Assembly (NCBI GenBank): GCA_944321865.1
Contig: CALUMZ010000023.1
Coordinates: forward strand, 1-34,609
Direction of reading: 5' to 3'
Source of the DNA: an uncultured Muribaculaceae bacterium
GTDB lineage: Bacteria; Bacteroidota; Bacteroidia; Bacteroidales; Muribaculaceae
DNA length: 34,609 nt
The translations under genes were made by a program, and so were the position numbers. Below the pieces are notes generated by a model. It ran no database searches. It was not told where the DNA came from and saw only the letters and a list, made by a program, of their open reading frames with translations. Position 1 is the stretch's first letter. Each line of letters starts with the position of its first letter. This document shows positions 25,529-34,256 of this stretch, piece after piece.

Positions 25529-27073
25529 ATGAAAATCTACGGCACTGTAATCGGCATCATAGCCTTGTGGCTCGGCATTGCCATGACTGCTTGCAACACT
25601 GCTCCCGAAGCACACGTCACCGAACGTGGAACGCAATGGCACTGGGAAAACGGAACCATCGTAATTCACTCACCCGAGCGTCCCGAGGGCGTGCAAAGCG
25701 CAATAGGCCTCACCGCACCGGCAATGGACGTGGTGCGCGTGGGATTCGTGGGGCTGGGTATGCGCGGACCGGGTGCCGTGGAGCGCTTTACTCACATTCC
25801 CGGCACACAAGTTGTGGCACTGTGCGATTACGAAAAGGAGCGTGCCGAAGCGTGCCAAAAGTTCCTGAAAGAGGCTTCGCTGCCGCCGGCCGAAATATAC
25901 TCGGGGGAAAAGGGATATGAAGAACTGTGCCGCCGCAACGACATCGACCTTGTGTATGTGGCCACCGACTGGCTGCACCATTTCCCCGTGGCCAAGTGCG
26001 CCCTCGAAAACGGCAAGCATGTGGCCATCGAAGTGCCGTCGGCAATGAATCTGAAGGAGTGCTGGGCTCTAATCGACATGTGTGAAAAGACGCGCAAGCA
26101 CTGCATGATACTCGAGAACTGCTGCTACGACTGGTTTGAAATGAACACTCTGAACATGGCACAAAATGGCGTGTTTGGCGAAATCATTCGCGCACAAGGG
26201 GCATACTTGCACAACTTGTCGGAATTTTGGGACTACTATTGGAAAAACGGCGACGGCGACAAGCTCGGTTGGCGGCTCGACTACAACATGCGCCACCGCG
26301 GCGACATATACGCCACCCACGGTCTTGGCCCGGTTGCACAAGCACTCAACATTCATCGCGGCGACCGCATGAAGACGTTAGTGGCAATGGACACTAAATC
26401 GGTAATCGGCAGGCAGTTGGTGGAAGAGCGCACCGACTCGACATGCCCCGATTTCCGCAACGGCGACCACACTACCACGCTCATTCGCACCGAACTGGGC
26501 AAGGTGATAGAGATACAGCACAACGTGATGACCTACCAGCCTTACAGCCGCCTTTACCAACTCACCGGCACTCACGGCTTTGCCAACAAATATCCGGTGG
26601 AGGGATATGCCGTGGAACGCAGTCAATTGGCAGCAACAGGTGCCATTCCCGACTTGGAGAATCTGGCGGAACACGATTTCCTGTCTGCCGAAGAGATGGC
26701 TTCCCTCGTGGAAAAATACCAACACCCGATATTGAAAAAATATGGCGAAATGGCTCGCGAAGTGGGCGGACACGGCGGCATGGACTTCATCATGGACGCG
26801 AGGCTCGTGTATTGCCTGCAAAACGGCTTGCCGCTCGACATGGACGTATATGACCTTGCCGAATGGTGCTGTCTTGCCGAACTGGGCGAAATATCCATGG
26901 ACAACGGTTACGCCCCGGTGGCAGTGCCCGACTTCACGCGCGGCCATTGGAATAAGGTTGACGGCTACCGCCACGCATTTGCCACCCCCGAGGCCGAAGC
27001 CGCTGCTGCACGCCGCGCCGCGGCCGTCACCGACAGCCTCAAAGCCATCGGCGCAAAATCTTGGCAACGATAA
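25529..27073 (+). CDS. GH109-type alpha-N-acetylgalactosaminidase lipoprotein (Gfo/Idh/MocA fold)
   Basis: This 514-residue protein is exported as a lipoprotein (lipobox MTAC, Cys22). The NAD-binding Rossmann motif GFVGLGMRGPG lies at 72-82. The dinucleotide/substrate region contains VYVATDWLHHFPVAKCALENGKHV in two parts, then EVPSAMNLKECW. The substrate segment HRGDIYATHGLGPVAQ carries the conserved Tyr and His expected in GH109. GH109 enzymes use tightly bound NAD+ to remove alpha-linked GalNAc, for example from blood group A or mucin O-glycans. Other exported Gfo/Idh/MocA proteins of unknown role are the main alternative. The C-terminus is Ala-rich. It converges on the minus-strand sulfatase/GH2/kinase unit, consistent with joint host-glycan degradation. 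Confidence 0.87.
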   Translation: MKIYGTVIGIIALWLGIAMTACNTAPEAHVTERGTQWHWENGTIVIHSPERPEGVQSAIGLTAPAMDVVRVGFVGLGMRGPGAVERFTHIPGTQVVALCDYEKERAEACQKFLKEASLPPAEIYSGEKGYEELCRRNDIDLVYVATDWLHHFPVAKCALENGKHVAIEVPSAMNLKECWALIDMCEKTRKHCMILENCCYDWFEMNTLNMAQNGVFGEIIRAQGAYLHNLSEFWDYYWKNGDGDKLGWRLDYNMRHRGDIYATHGLGPVAQALNIHRGDRMKTLVAMDTKSVIGRQLVEERTDSTCPDFRNGDHTTTLIRTELGKVIEIQHNVMTYQPYSRLYQLTGTHGFANKYPVEGYAVERSQLAATGAIPDLENLAEHDFLSAEEMASLVEKYQHPILKKYGEMAREVGGHGGMDFIMDARLVYCLQNGLPLDMDVYDLAEWCCLAELGEISMDNGYAPVAVPDFTRGHWNKVDGYRHAFATPEAEAAAARRAAAVTDSLKAIGAKSWQR

Positions 27074-27076
27074 ACC

Positions 27077-27096
27077 CAAAACAAAAATTTGTTTTG
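27077..27096 (+). other. A/T-rich inverted repeat after the GH109-type gene
   Basis: CAAAACAAA and TTTGTTTTG form a 9-bp inverted repeat with a 2-bp centre, 4 bp after the stop. It may be a weak terminator, but there is little GC and almost no loop. Confidence 0.35.
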
Positions 27097-27198
27097 AGAG
27101 TGCTTTTTATGCCGCTTGGGGATAAACCACTCTGTAATTCCACCGACACGCATAATGAGCGGCAAAACTATGATTTTACCCACTGTAAAGATTATGTT

Positions 27199-27401
27199 GA
27201 GGGTGTATCAAAATGCGATTTTGCCATGAGTAGAGACGTGGCGTGCCGCGTCTCGATGTTCGCAACAACATATAAAACATTCAATATCAACAGTTTATTC
27301 AACCAGATTGTAGAGACGCAAAATTTTGCGTCTCTACTGCCACATTGAAATGATAATTTTGATACACCCTCGGGGACAAAATCGTATTTTTATACACCCT
27401 T
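27199..27401. mobile_element. MITE-like element, 173-bp core plus outer right end
   Basis: The core 27199-27371 has ends GAGGGTGTATCAAAATG and ATTTTGATACACCCTC. Inside are a GAGACG...CGTCTC hairpin (about 27232-27254), an AT-rich spacer and a perfect 28-bp palindrome (27310-27337). The core matches 34328-34500 with 8 differences in 173 bp (about 95%). A second, outer right end lies at 27377-27399 and pairs with the left end 27201-27223 at 21 of 23 positions. No coding capacity is seen. It lies between convergent genes. Confidence 0.75.
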
Positions 27402-27514
27402 CACTGTAAAGATGCAGTAATGCCGCATCTCCATGTTATCACGTCACACAAAGCACTAAATATTAGCCATTTAATTTAGGCAACCCAGACGTAGAAAGGG
27501 ATTTTGATATACCT
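27391..27514. repeat. Decayed copy of the same MITE-like family
   Basis: GTAAAGATGCAGTAATGCCG and the following CATCTCCATGTT, then CATTTAATTTAGGCAACCCA and ATTTTGATATACC, line up in order with the hairpin, spacer and right end of the adjacent 173-bp element, with many substitutions. The central palindrome is lost. It looks like an older insertion beside the younger one. Confidence 0.5.
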
Positions 27515-27585
27515 GCTACCATCTTTCGCATAAACAACTGTATTTCAATACATTCACCACAAACGAAATGCCTACCGCGTTTGGT

Positions 27586-28236
27586 TCACTCAAAGTGCAG
27601 CAAGCCGAAGCACTCGGGACGGTGGAAATCGGGAGACGGTGCTGCGACGGGATTCCACGACAGGAAATGCGGCCGGCGCAGGCAGTCGCCACACTTGAAG
27701 AAGTTGGCAGGCATGGTTTTCCCATCAAGCGACGACACCGAATGCTTGAAATATGCGTCAAAGGGTATCACCAACGCCACTTCCCACTCGGTCTCCTCGT
27801 CACACAGCGGGAACGGACTGCGTCCGAGGCTTGCCCACCGCCTGACACCGTCGAGCACACGCCGAGGTGCAAGTTCGCGGCAAGTGCGGTCGCGCCCGGC
27901 TCCTATCAGAATCGTTCCCACGCAGTTGCATTCAATATTATAATAAATGCCGTCGTCGGCCGGCATCGAGAAAAATTCCACGCACGAGTCCTCCCACACA
28001 TTACCGTTATCCCTGTCGGCAACAGCCGCCACGCTTTCTTCCGTCACCTTGTAATGCAGCAATATGGCACTGCCGGTATATGCAATGCGGAACCATACCC
28101 TCGGGCAATAGGGGAACTCACGCCAGTTGACAACCCCTATCGGCTGCCACTCCACCCGCGCCGCGTCAAGCACCCCCGGCACATTACAGGCAACAACGCA
28201 ATCTACAGCTATACGCTTTACTTCCAACTCTTTCAT
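27586..28236 (-). CDS. CBM9-like carbohydrate-binding family protein, apparently cytoplasmic
   Basis: This 216-residue protein matches the CBM9-like family (carbohydrate-binding family 9-like). It has the central strand pair VWFRIAYTGSAILLHYKVTE, then DNGNVWEDSCVEFFSMP, then YYNIECNCVGTILIGAGRDR, and the closing FLSWNPVAAPSPDFHRPECF. In secreted xylanases CBM9 binds reducing ends of sugars. Here there is no signal peptide or lipobox, so it probably works in the cytoplasm. The start at 28236 forms an ATGA overlap with the stop of the preceding kinase gene, indicating translational coupling; a start at 28272 would overlap that gene by 40 bp and is less likely. It is last in the sulfatase/GH2/kinase unit. 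Confidence 0.82.
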   Translation of the reverse strand: MKELEVKRIAVDCVVACNVPGVLDAARVEWQPIGVVNWREFPYCPRVWFRIAYTGSAILLHYKVTEESVAAVADRDNGNVWEDSCVEFFSMPADDGIYYNIECNCVGTILIGAGRDRTCRELAPRRVLDGVRRWASLGRSPFPLCDEETEWEVALVIPFDAYFKHSVSSLDGKTMPANFFKCGDCLRRPHFLSWNPVAAPSPDFHRPECFGLLHFE

Positions 28237-29327
28237 CTCAGGCATTCGTATATAAACTGTTGCATATCCCAACGGTTTTGTTCCACGCTTTGCAGCAACT
28301 TCAGTTGGGCGCGAGTGCGCACAAGGTTGTGACAGGGATACTGTATTTTATAGTACTTGTCACCATTGATATAGTCGGCGAGGAAGCGCACACACTGCAT
28401 GTAAGGGAACAGAGCGGCGGCGTATGGCAGGTTTTCAACCTCCACCGGCAGCAAGAACGAACGTGCTGCCTCAATGTAGCCGCGCGTGAACGCCCGGAAT
28501 ATCTCCATGTTGAAATTCACCTTGTCGAGGTCAGGGTCGTCTTCGCGCCCGGTATTTCCCGCAGTCCGCAAGAAATCGCCATAATCCGAGAACACAAACG
28601 ACGGCATCACCGTGTCAAGGTCGATCACGCACAGCACCCTGCCCTGCTCGTCAAACATCATGTTATCTACTTTCGTGTCGCAATGACACACCCGCTTGGG
28701 CAACTCTCCCTTGCGGTGCAGCCGCTCGGCGAGGCACATCGCATCGGCACGACGCTCTATCTCATCCAAGCAGTCGCGCACTTCGGCCACACGCCCGGCG
28801 GCATCGGCGGCTACGGCATCACGCAACTGTTTCAAGCGGAACTCCATGTTATGGAAACCGGGAATTGTCTCACCAAGCTCATCGGGAATATCGGCAAGCA
28901 TAGCCTCAAAATCGCCAAATGCACGCCCGGTGCAATATGCAGTTTCGGCATTCACGGCCGAATATGTCTTGGCATTGGGAATAAACACCATCATGCGCCA
29001 ATAATTCCCGGCGCAATCTTTCCAATAAGTCTTTCCTGTAACGGAATGTATAAAGCGCAACACCTTACGGTCGATGTCGGCTTCGTGGCGAGCCTCAAGT
29101 TTCCCGCGAATGTGGCGCGTCACAGCCTCGATGTTGGCTTGCAGCATGTCAACGTCGGTAAAAACGGCATTGTTGATGCGCTGCAACACATAATCGGGTG
29201 TCCCGGGCTCTACCGTTGTCACCTTGTAAGAATCGTTAATCAACCCGACTCCAAGCGGTGAGACACTCCCCACCGTGCCTTGACAGACAAAGTTGGGAAT
29301 TATATCTTTCCAATCATTCATATTCAA
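28233..29327 (-). CDS. N-acetylhexosamine 1-kinase-like phosphotransferase (APH fold)
   Basis: This 364-residue cytoplasmic kinase has the aminoglycoside-phosphotransferase/choline kinase fold. The catalytic loop is HCDTKVDN (215-222) with D217 as base and N222 as metal ligand, followed by VIDLDTVMPSF with D236/D238. The HxDTKxxN and IDLDTVMP wording is close to that of Bifidobacterium NahK/LnpB (about 359 residues), which phosphorylates GlcNAc and GalNAc at C1, rather than to antibiotic kinases (usually HGDLHPGN). The neighbouring sulfatase, beta-galactosidase and GH109-type enzyme would release just such sugars. It starts 78 bp after the GH2 gene, with a hairpin in between, and overlaps the CBM9-like gene by 4 bp. 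Specificity is inferred. Confidence 0.83.
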   Translation of the reverse strand: MNMNDWKDIIPNFVCQGTVGSVSPLGVGLINDSYKVTTVEPGTPDYVLQRINNAVFTDVDMLQANIEAVTRHIRGKLEARHEADIDRKVLRFIHSVTGKTYWKDCAGNYWRMMVFIPNAKTYSAVNAETAYCTGRAFGDFEAMLADIPDELGETIPGFHNMEFRLKQLRDAVAADAAGRVAEVRDCLDEIERRADAMCLAERLHRKGELPKRVCHCDTKVDNMMFDEQGRVLCVIDLDTVMPSFVFSDYGDFLRTAGNTGREDDPDLDKVNFNMEIFRAFTRGYIEAARSFLLPVEVENLPYAAALFPYMQCVRFLADYINGDKYYKIQYPCHNLVRTRAQLKLLQSVEQNRWDMQQFIYECLR

Positions 29328-29361
29328 TCTTCAATAAATAAAGCAATGTGTGTGCATAAAC

Positions 29362-29391
29362 GTGCCGGCAATGCCACAAGGCTGCCGGCAC
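29362..29391 (-). other. Hairpin between GH2 and kinase genes
   Basis: A perfect 9-bp GC-rich stem (29362-29370 with 29383-29391) with a 12-nt loop lies in the 78-bp gap between the GH2 stop and the kinase start. On the minus strand it lacks a T-run, so it may be an mRNA-protecting or partial terminator hairpin that sets the kinase below the enzymes. Confidence 0.55.
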
Positions 29392-29405
29392 ACAACTCAA
29401 AACAT

Positions 29406-32400
29406 TCATTCGGGAATAAGCGTGAATCCCCAGCGATATTCACGATTGGCGGGAATTGTGCTGTAAGGCTCGGGACGTGCCCCCCAACTGTCATATCCGG
29501 CCACGCCCTGTTGTTTCATGTCGATACACACCTCCACAAAATCGCGTGGCACAATGTCGATGGCATGGTGCATGCGTCTGAGCACATCCTTTGCCTCTGC
29601 CTCATCATGGTTGGCGATCTCCTCGGGCGACATGTTAGGCCACTGATACGGGTGCTCACGTGCTTCTTCCGAGTCAAAGTCTTCAACCGAATTGCGCAAA
29701 GCGTTAAAGCCAACAAGCGAATCGGCAAGCACAGTCAGTTCCTTCTTTCCACCCTTGCTTGAGAGCGTGAGCCAACGTGTGTCGGTGTGATGCCCGTTTT
29801 CTTGCGGCCTGACGTATGGATAATAAAGCCCTTCGGCAGTGTTCTCATATACGTCTATGAATGTCCCTGCCTTGCGGTCGGAATAATTCTCTTGTGGCCC
29901 GCGTCCGAAGTATTCAACACGGTTCATGTCGGACGGCAAGCGGAAACGCACGCCGATGCGCGGCACTTCGAGCTTCGACGAATTTTTACGCGCATCATTG
30001 CTTCGTGGCGAGAATGTTGCCAGACGCGTGGCTTCCGACACACCGACAAACGTTTCGTCCATATCGGTGGAAGTAAACACCATGTCGACTTTCACCGCGC
30101 CCGACGGGTGAATGCGATAAGTTATGCGATACAAGTTACCGGCAGGCAACAGATAATCGGCATTTATCACAGCCGTCTTGCCATCTTTGGCAATGGTAGC
30201 CTCGACAACATTAAAGTTCTTGCTCGATTGCTTCCACACTTGCAGGCGCTTAGGTGCTCCGTTGCCATAATCATTATCATTGGGCGCACGCCAGAAATTA
30301 GGTTGAATGCCAAAGCCGTCATTGAAATACTCGGTCTTGCCGACCTTGTAAGAAGTCACCATCCCGGTTGCCTTGTTGAATATGAACGTAACCTTGCTTG
30401 AACGAGCAATCAATTCGTCGCCCACGGTTTCCACAGCAAGCTCTTTCCCGCTCGTTTTCACCTCCACGGGCAACGGCTCTATCGGCAGGCGCAGCTGCTC
30501 GCGGGCAATTTCGTGACCTGCAGGCACACCCGGCTCGGCATCAACCGCGAAGAAATAAAAATCCACAAAGTATTCGGTACCCTCTTTGGGCTTCAGATTA
30601 TCTACCGGCACGCTAAATTCACGCGACTGCTGCGGCTCGATGTCGAGCGAAACCTTTCCGCTGCGCACAATCTTACCGTTGGCTTTCACGTCGTATATCA
30701 TCATGTACTTTTTCAAGTTTGTGAAATAAAACCCATTCTTCACCAAGAAACGCCCTGCGGCAAGGTCGACAGGCTCCACACGCACATTCTGGTAGGAATA
30801 TTTAACCTCGACCATGGCCGGGTGCGGCTTTCGGTCGGGAGTCACAAGCCCGTCACACACAAAGTTGCCGTCGCTCGGAGCATTCTCCCCGTAATCGCCG
30901 CCATAGGCATAGTAATGCCTGCCATCATCGGTATATTTGTCAAGCCCATGGTCGACCCATTCCCAAATGTAACCGCCTTGAAGATTGGGATATTTATAAA
31001 TAGCTTTCCACTGGTCCCACAAACTGCCGGTAGAATTTCCCATGGCATGGGCATACTCCGAAGGAACCACAGGCCTGTCACTACCCTTCAGCCCGATTTC
31101 TTCAAACCATCCCGCATTGGGATATTGAGGCACATACATGTCGGTATTCCACTCCCACAACGCCCTCTCGTAGCACACGGGGCGGTTCATCCACTCGCGG
31201 TCGGCCGCCTTCAGCCACAAATATGTGTTATAAAAATTATATCCGTTCCCGGCTTCATTGCCAAGCGACCATATCGTGACGCACGGGTAATTCTTGTTTC
31301 GCTCATACATATTGGCAGTGCGCTCGATATGCGGTTTGAGCCACTCGGGATTGTTGCCAAGCGTTCCTCCCTTGCGCAAGTCGTAACGCATACCGTGGCT
31401 CTCTATATTAGCCTCGTCATACACATATAGTCCATACTCGTCACATAACTCATAAAACCTGCGGTCTTGCGGGTAATGGGCCAGACGCACCGTGTTGATA
31501 TTATTCTGTTTCATCAACTCAAAGTCTTTGCGCATTATTTCTTCAGTCACATAATGCCCTGTGGCGGGATTATGCTCATGAATGTTCACACCTTTAAGTT
31601 TTATGGGCTGTCCGTTTACCAAGAACAACACGTATGGCTTCCCGTTAGGCCCCAAGCTATCCACCTCGCATATTTCTATGCGTCTGAAACCCAAATGATA
31701 AGGAATAACTTCCGACACCCTGTCGCCATCCTTGACAGTCATAAGCAATGTGTAAAGGTTAGGCGTCTCGGAAGTCCACTTGGCTACATCTGCAATTTCA
31801 CGGTCAAATCTCACGGTCGCCTCTTTCCCCGCAGCGACATTCACAGTCTGTTCCCCACTTGCCACAGTGCCGCCTGCCGCGTCTACAATCTCGTATGCCA
31901 CCGATATATTCCCGGCAGAACTTTTGTGATTATGCACATCGGCTTCGAGAACAAAGATTCCATTATTGTAACTGTCATCGAGAGTTGACTTGACACGGAA
32001 ATCGCGCATGGCCACACGTGGTTGAGAATATACAAATACGTCACGTTCTATACCGCCAAGGCGCCACATATCCTGACACTCAAGGTAAGAACCTGTACAC
32101 CACCGGAATATCTTTAACGTGAGTACATTATCGCCCTCGTTTACATAATTGTTGATAAGGTACTCGGCAGGATTCTTGGAATCCTCGTTATATCCCACCT
32201 CCTTGCCATTGACGTAAACATACACGCCCGACTTGGCACCGGCTATATGTAGGAATATATCCCGTTCCAACCACTCTGCCGGAATTTCAAAATTACGGCG
32301 ATACACGCCGACAGGAGTCATCTCGGGCAACAACGGCGGCTGCGGGTCATACGTCCGGAAGTCATAGTTAAGATTCACGTAAACCGGCACTCCGAATCCC

Positions 32401-32744
32401 TGCACCTCCCAGTTGCCCGGCACCGTGATGTCGTGCCAACCCGACACATCAACATCGGCATCAGTCACATCGGCGGGCAACTGTTTATACCCGTCAACAT
32501 AATAAAATTTCCACACGCCGTTAAGCAACTTGTAATATTTGCTATTGGCATAATCCATCGACAATGCCGCATCGCGGTCGGTATAAGTCATAAAAGCGGT
32601 CCGCGCAGGCTCCTTGTTTACAGAAGTTACTTGAACATCCTGCCAATAAGGTAACTTTTCTACATCCATGCCGTTCCCGGCATACACAGCCATCGACAAG
32701 GCAACAATGGCAACAAATGAAATTATCGGTCGTTTAAGCATCAT
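29406..32744 (-). CDS. GH2 beta-galactosidase, secreted
   Basis: This 1112-residue protein has a signal peptide (MLKRPIISFVAIVALSMAVYA). The LacZ-like order of domains follows: sugar-binding jelly roll (about 70-240, GNWEVQGFGVPVYVN, NGKEVGYNEDSKNPAEY), immunoglobulin-like domain, then catalytic barrel with NINTVRLAHYPQD. The acid/base is E497 in SLGNEAGNG and the nucleophile is E563 in PSEYAHAMGNS. The C-terminal beta-galactosidase small-chain domain includes YFGRGPQENYSDRKAG and DTRWLTLSS. It should remove terminal beta-galactose in the periplasm. The first candidate codon at 32747 is TTG; ATG at 32744 or 32741 is preferred. It starts 11 bp after the sulfatase stop, so the two are co-transcribed. 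Confidence 0.93.
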   Translation of the reverse strand: MMLKRPIISFVAIVALSMAVYAGNGMDVEKLPYWQDVQVTSVNKEPARTAFMTYTDRDAALSMDYANSKYYKLLNGVWKFYYVDGYKQLPADVTDADVDVSGWHDITVPGNWEVQGFGVPVYVNLNYDFRTYDPQPPLLPEMTPVGVYRRNFEIPAEWLERDIFLHIAGAKSGVYVYVNGKEVGYNEDSKNPAEYLINNYVNEGDNVLTLKIFRWCTGSYLECQDMWRLGGIERDVFVYSQPRVAMRDFRVKSTLDDSYNNGIFVLEADVHNHKSSAGNISVAYEIVDAAGGTVASGEQTVNVAAGKEATVRFDREIADVAKWTSETPNLYTLLMTVKDGDRVSEVIPYHLGFRRIEICEVDSLGPNGKPYVLFLVNGQPIKLKGVNIHEHNPATGHYVTEEIMRKDFELMKQNNINTVRLAHYPQDRRFYELCDEYGLYVYDEANIESHGMRYDLRKGGTLGNNPEWLKPHIERTANMYERNKNYPCVTIWSLGNEAGNGYNFYNTYLWLKAADREWMNRPVCYERALWEWNTDMYVPQYPNAGWFEEIGLKGSDRPVVPSEYAHAMGNSTGSLWDQWKAIYKYPNLQGGYIWEWVDHGLDKYTDDGRHYYAYGGDYGENAPSDGNFVCDGLVTPDRKPHPAMVEVKYSYQNVRVEPVDLAAGRFLVKNGFYFTNLKKYMMIYDVKANGKIVRSGKVSLDIEPQQSREFSVPVDNLKPKEGTEYFVDFYFFAVDAEPGVPAGHEIAREQLRLPIEPLPVEVKTSGKELAVETVGDELIARSSKVTFIFNKATGMVTSYKVGKTEYFNDGFGIQPNFWRAPNDNDYGNGAPKRLQVWKQSSKNFNVVEATIAKDGKTAVINADYLLPAGNLYRITYRIHPSGAVKVDMVFTSTDMDETFVGVSEATRLATFSPRSNDARKNSSKLEVPRIGVRFRLPSDMNRVEYFGRGPQENYSDRKAGTFIDVYENTAEGLYYPYVRPQENGHHTDTRWLTLSSKGGKKELTVLADSLVGFNALRNSVEDFDSEEAREHPYQWPNMSPEEIANHDEAEAKDVLRRMHHAIDIVPRDFVEVCIDMKQQGVAGYDSWGARPEPYSTIPANREYRWGFTLIPE

Positions 32745-32755
32745 CAAACTATCAT

Positions 32756-34189
32756 TTAAAACAATGGGAAATCGGGATTATCTATACGGGATGTCGACAT
32801 TATTGCTTTCAATTCTTCAGCAATGTCGGGATACTCTTTAATTACGTTATACCGCTCCGACGGGTCGGCTGCCAAATTATATAATTCATAACGAGGATTC
32901 TTGCTGCGAACACCCATGTGCAATAATTTCCATTGCCCCTTGCGCACGGCCTGTCTTCCGTCAAGTTCTTGGAACTCGAAGTACAAATAATCATGCTCCT
33001 TTTGGCCTTTCCGTCCGGTAAGCAACGGCAACAGGCTCACTCCGTCATCATTGGCATCTATTTTGGCCTTGGGGTCGACAATTTGCCTGAAAGTGGGCAA
33101 CATATCCCAAAATGCACACATAAAATCGGTTTCCGTACCGGGCTTTACGTTATCGGGCCAAACAATTATCATCGGCACACGTATTCCGCCCTCATACAAG
33201 TCGCGCTTGTAACCACGGTATATGCCGTTGCTGTTGAAGAAATCGGGGTCGGCACCACCCTCCAAGTGAGGACCGTTGTCACTCGCAAATATGATTATGG
33301 TATTCTCGTAAAGGCCTTTCTCCTTCAACTTCTCCACAATCTGCCCCACATACACGTCAAGTCGCGTAACCATTGCGGCAAAAGTGGCATGTGGATACAA
33401 TTGTGTGCAATATCCGCCTTTGCGGAATAAAGGATTACCCGGTTCCGTTCCCTTAAAAGCAACCTCGGGAAACTTCCCGCGAAATTTCTTGATTATGCTA
33501 TCTTCGGGGACAATAAGTTCGGCATGGGGCAATATCGTCGGATACCATAAGAAAAATGGCTCGTCGACCGACATTTCATCAAGGAACTCCAGCGCTTTCT
33601 TGTGTATCAAATCGGGGGCATACGTGCCTTTGCCATACTCCACGCCAAGTACATTGTCGTCCAGTTCCACGCGCTTGTCGTTATCCCACAGATGGTCGGG
33701 ATAATAACTGTGAGCAAGCAACTGGCAATTGTAACCGTAGAACGTATCACACCCCTGCGCTTTCGGGTCGCCCGACGTACCAACAAAACCTAATCCCCAC
33801 TTGCCAAACGCAGCTGTCTTGTATCCCGCGTCCTTGAATATATGGAAAAAAGTTCGCGCATCGGCAGGCAAGGGGAACTGTCCCTCAGGCTCCATCTCTA
33901 TGTTCCCCCTGATATAGGTGTGACCACTATGCATCCCCGACAACAAGCAAGAGCGCGACGGCGCGCTCACCGTTGTTCCCGAATAGCACTGTGTGAAGCG
34001 CAATCCGGCTTGCGCCAACCGGTCGATATTGGGAGTTGAAAACTTTTCTTGTCCGTAGCAACTAATGTCGCCATAGCCCAAGTCATCGGCAAGGATAAAC
34101 ACCACATTAGGCTTCTGCCGTTGAGCACTGACGGTTACAGCCGTTCCAAGCCCAAGGCACAGCAGCCCTGCTGCAATTTTGTTATTCAT
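32756..34189 (-). CDS. Secreted S1-family sulfatase (Ser-type)
   Basis: This 477-residue protein has a signal peptide (MNNKIAAGLLCLGLGTAVTVSAQ). The alkaline-phosphatase-fold metal motif follows (NVVFILADDLGYG, D35/D36). The sulfatase signature SAPSRSCLLSG begins at S75. S75 is the residue expected to be converted to formylglycine by an anaerobic maturase (anSME), because the motif is Ser-type. A second metal site is IIFASDNGPH. It probably removes sulfate from host glycans such as mucin; the position on the sugar cannot be read. An in-frame start at 34255 precedes the promoter, so 34189 is used. First gene of the minus-strand unit, with GH2 11 bp behind. No maturase gene is in the window. 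Confidence 0.92.
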   Translation of the reverse strand: MNNKIAAGLLCLGLGTAVTVSAQRQKPNVVFILADDLGYGDISCYGQEKFSTPNIDRLAQAGLRFTQCYSGTTVSAPSRSCLLSGMHSGHTYIRGNIEMEPEGQFPLPADARTFFHIFKDAGYKTAAFGKWGLGFVGTSGDPKAQGCDTFYGYNCQLLAHSYYPDHLWDNDKRVELDDNVLGVEYGKGTYAPDLIHKKALEFLDEMSVDEPFFLWYPTILPHAELIVPEDSIIKKFRGKFPEVAFKGTEPGNPLFRKGGYCTQLYPHATFAAMVTRLDVYVGQIVEKLKEKGLYENTIIIFASDNGPHLEGGADPDFFNSNGIYRGYKRDLYEGGIRVPMIIVWPDNVKPGTETDFMCAFWDMLPTFRQIVDPKAKIDANDDGVSLLPLLTGRKGQKEHDYLYFEFQELDGRQAVRKGQWKLLHMGVRSKNPRYELYNLAADPSERYNVIKEYPDIAEELKAIMSTSRIDNPDFPLF

Positions 34190-34224
34190 TAATCGTAGTT
34201 TTTTGGTTTGGTTTGTTATGACAA

Positions 34225-34256
34225 CAAATATAGCGAAAGTCGAGCGCAGAAGCAAA
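34225..34256 (-). promoter_or_regulatory. Promoter of the sulfatase-GH2-kinase unit
   Basis: On the minus strand, TTTG (34256-34253) and TATATTTG (34232-34225) match the -33/-7 consensus with a 20-nt gap. The predicted start near 34218 leaves a leader of about 28 nt. The -7 region belongs to a 21-bp repeat. Confidence 0.8.

Noticed and set aside
28233..29327. Antibiotic-resistance aminoglycoside phosphotransferase
   Set aside because: The catalytic loop HCDTKVDN and DLDTVMP wording, and the glycan-degradation neighbours, fit an N-acetylhexosamine kinase better.
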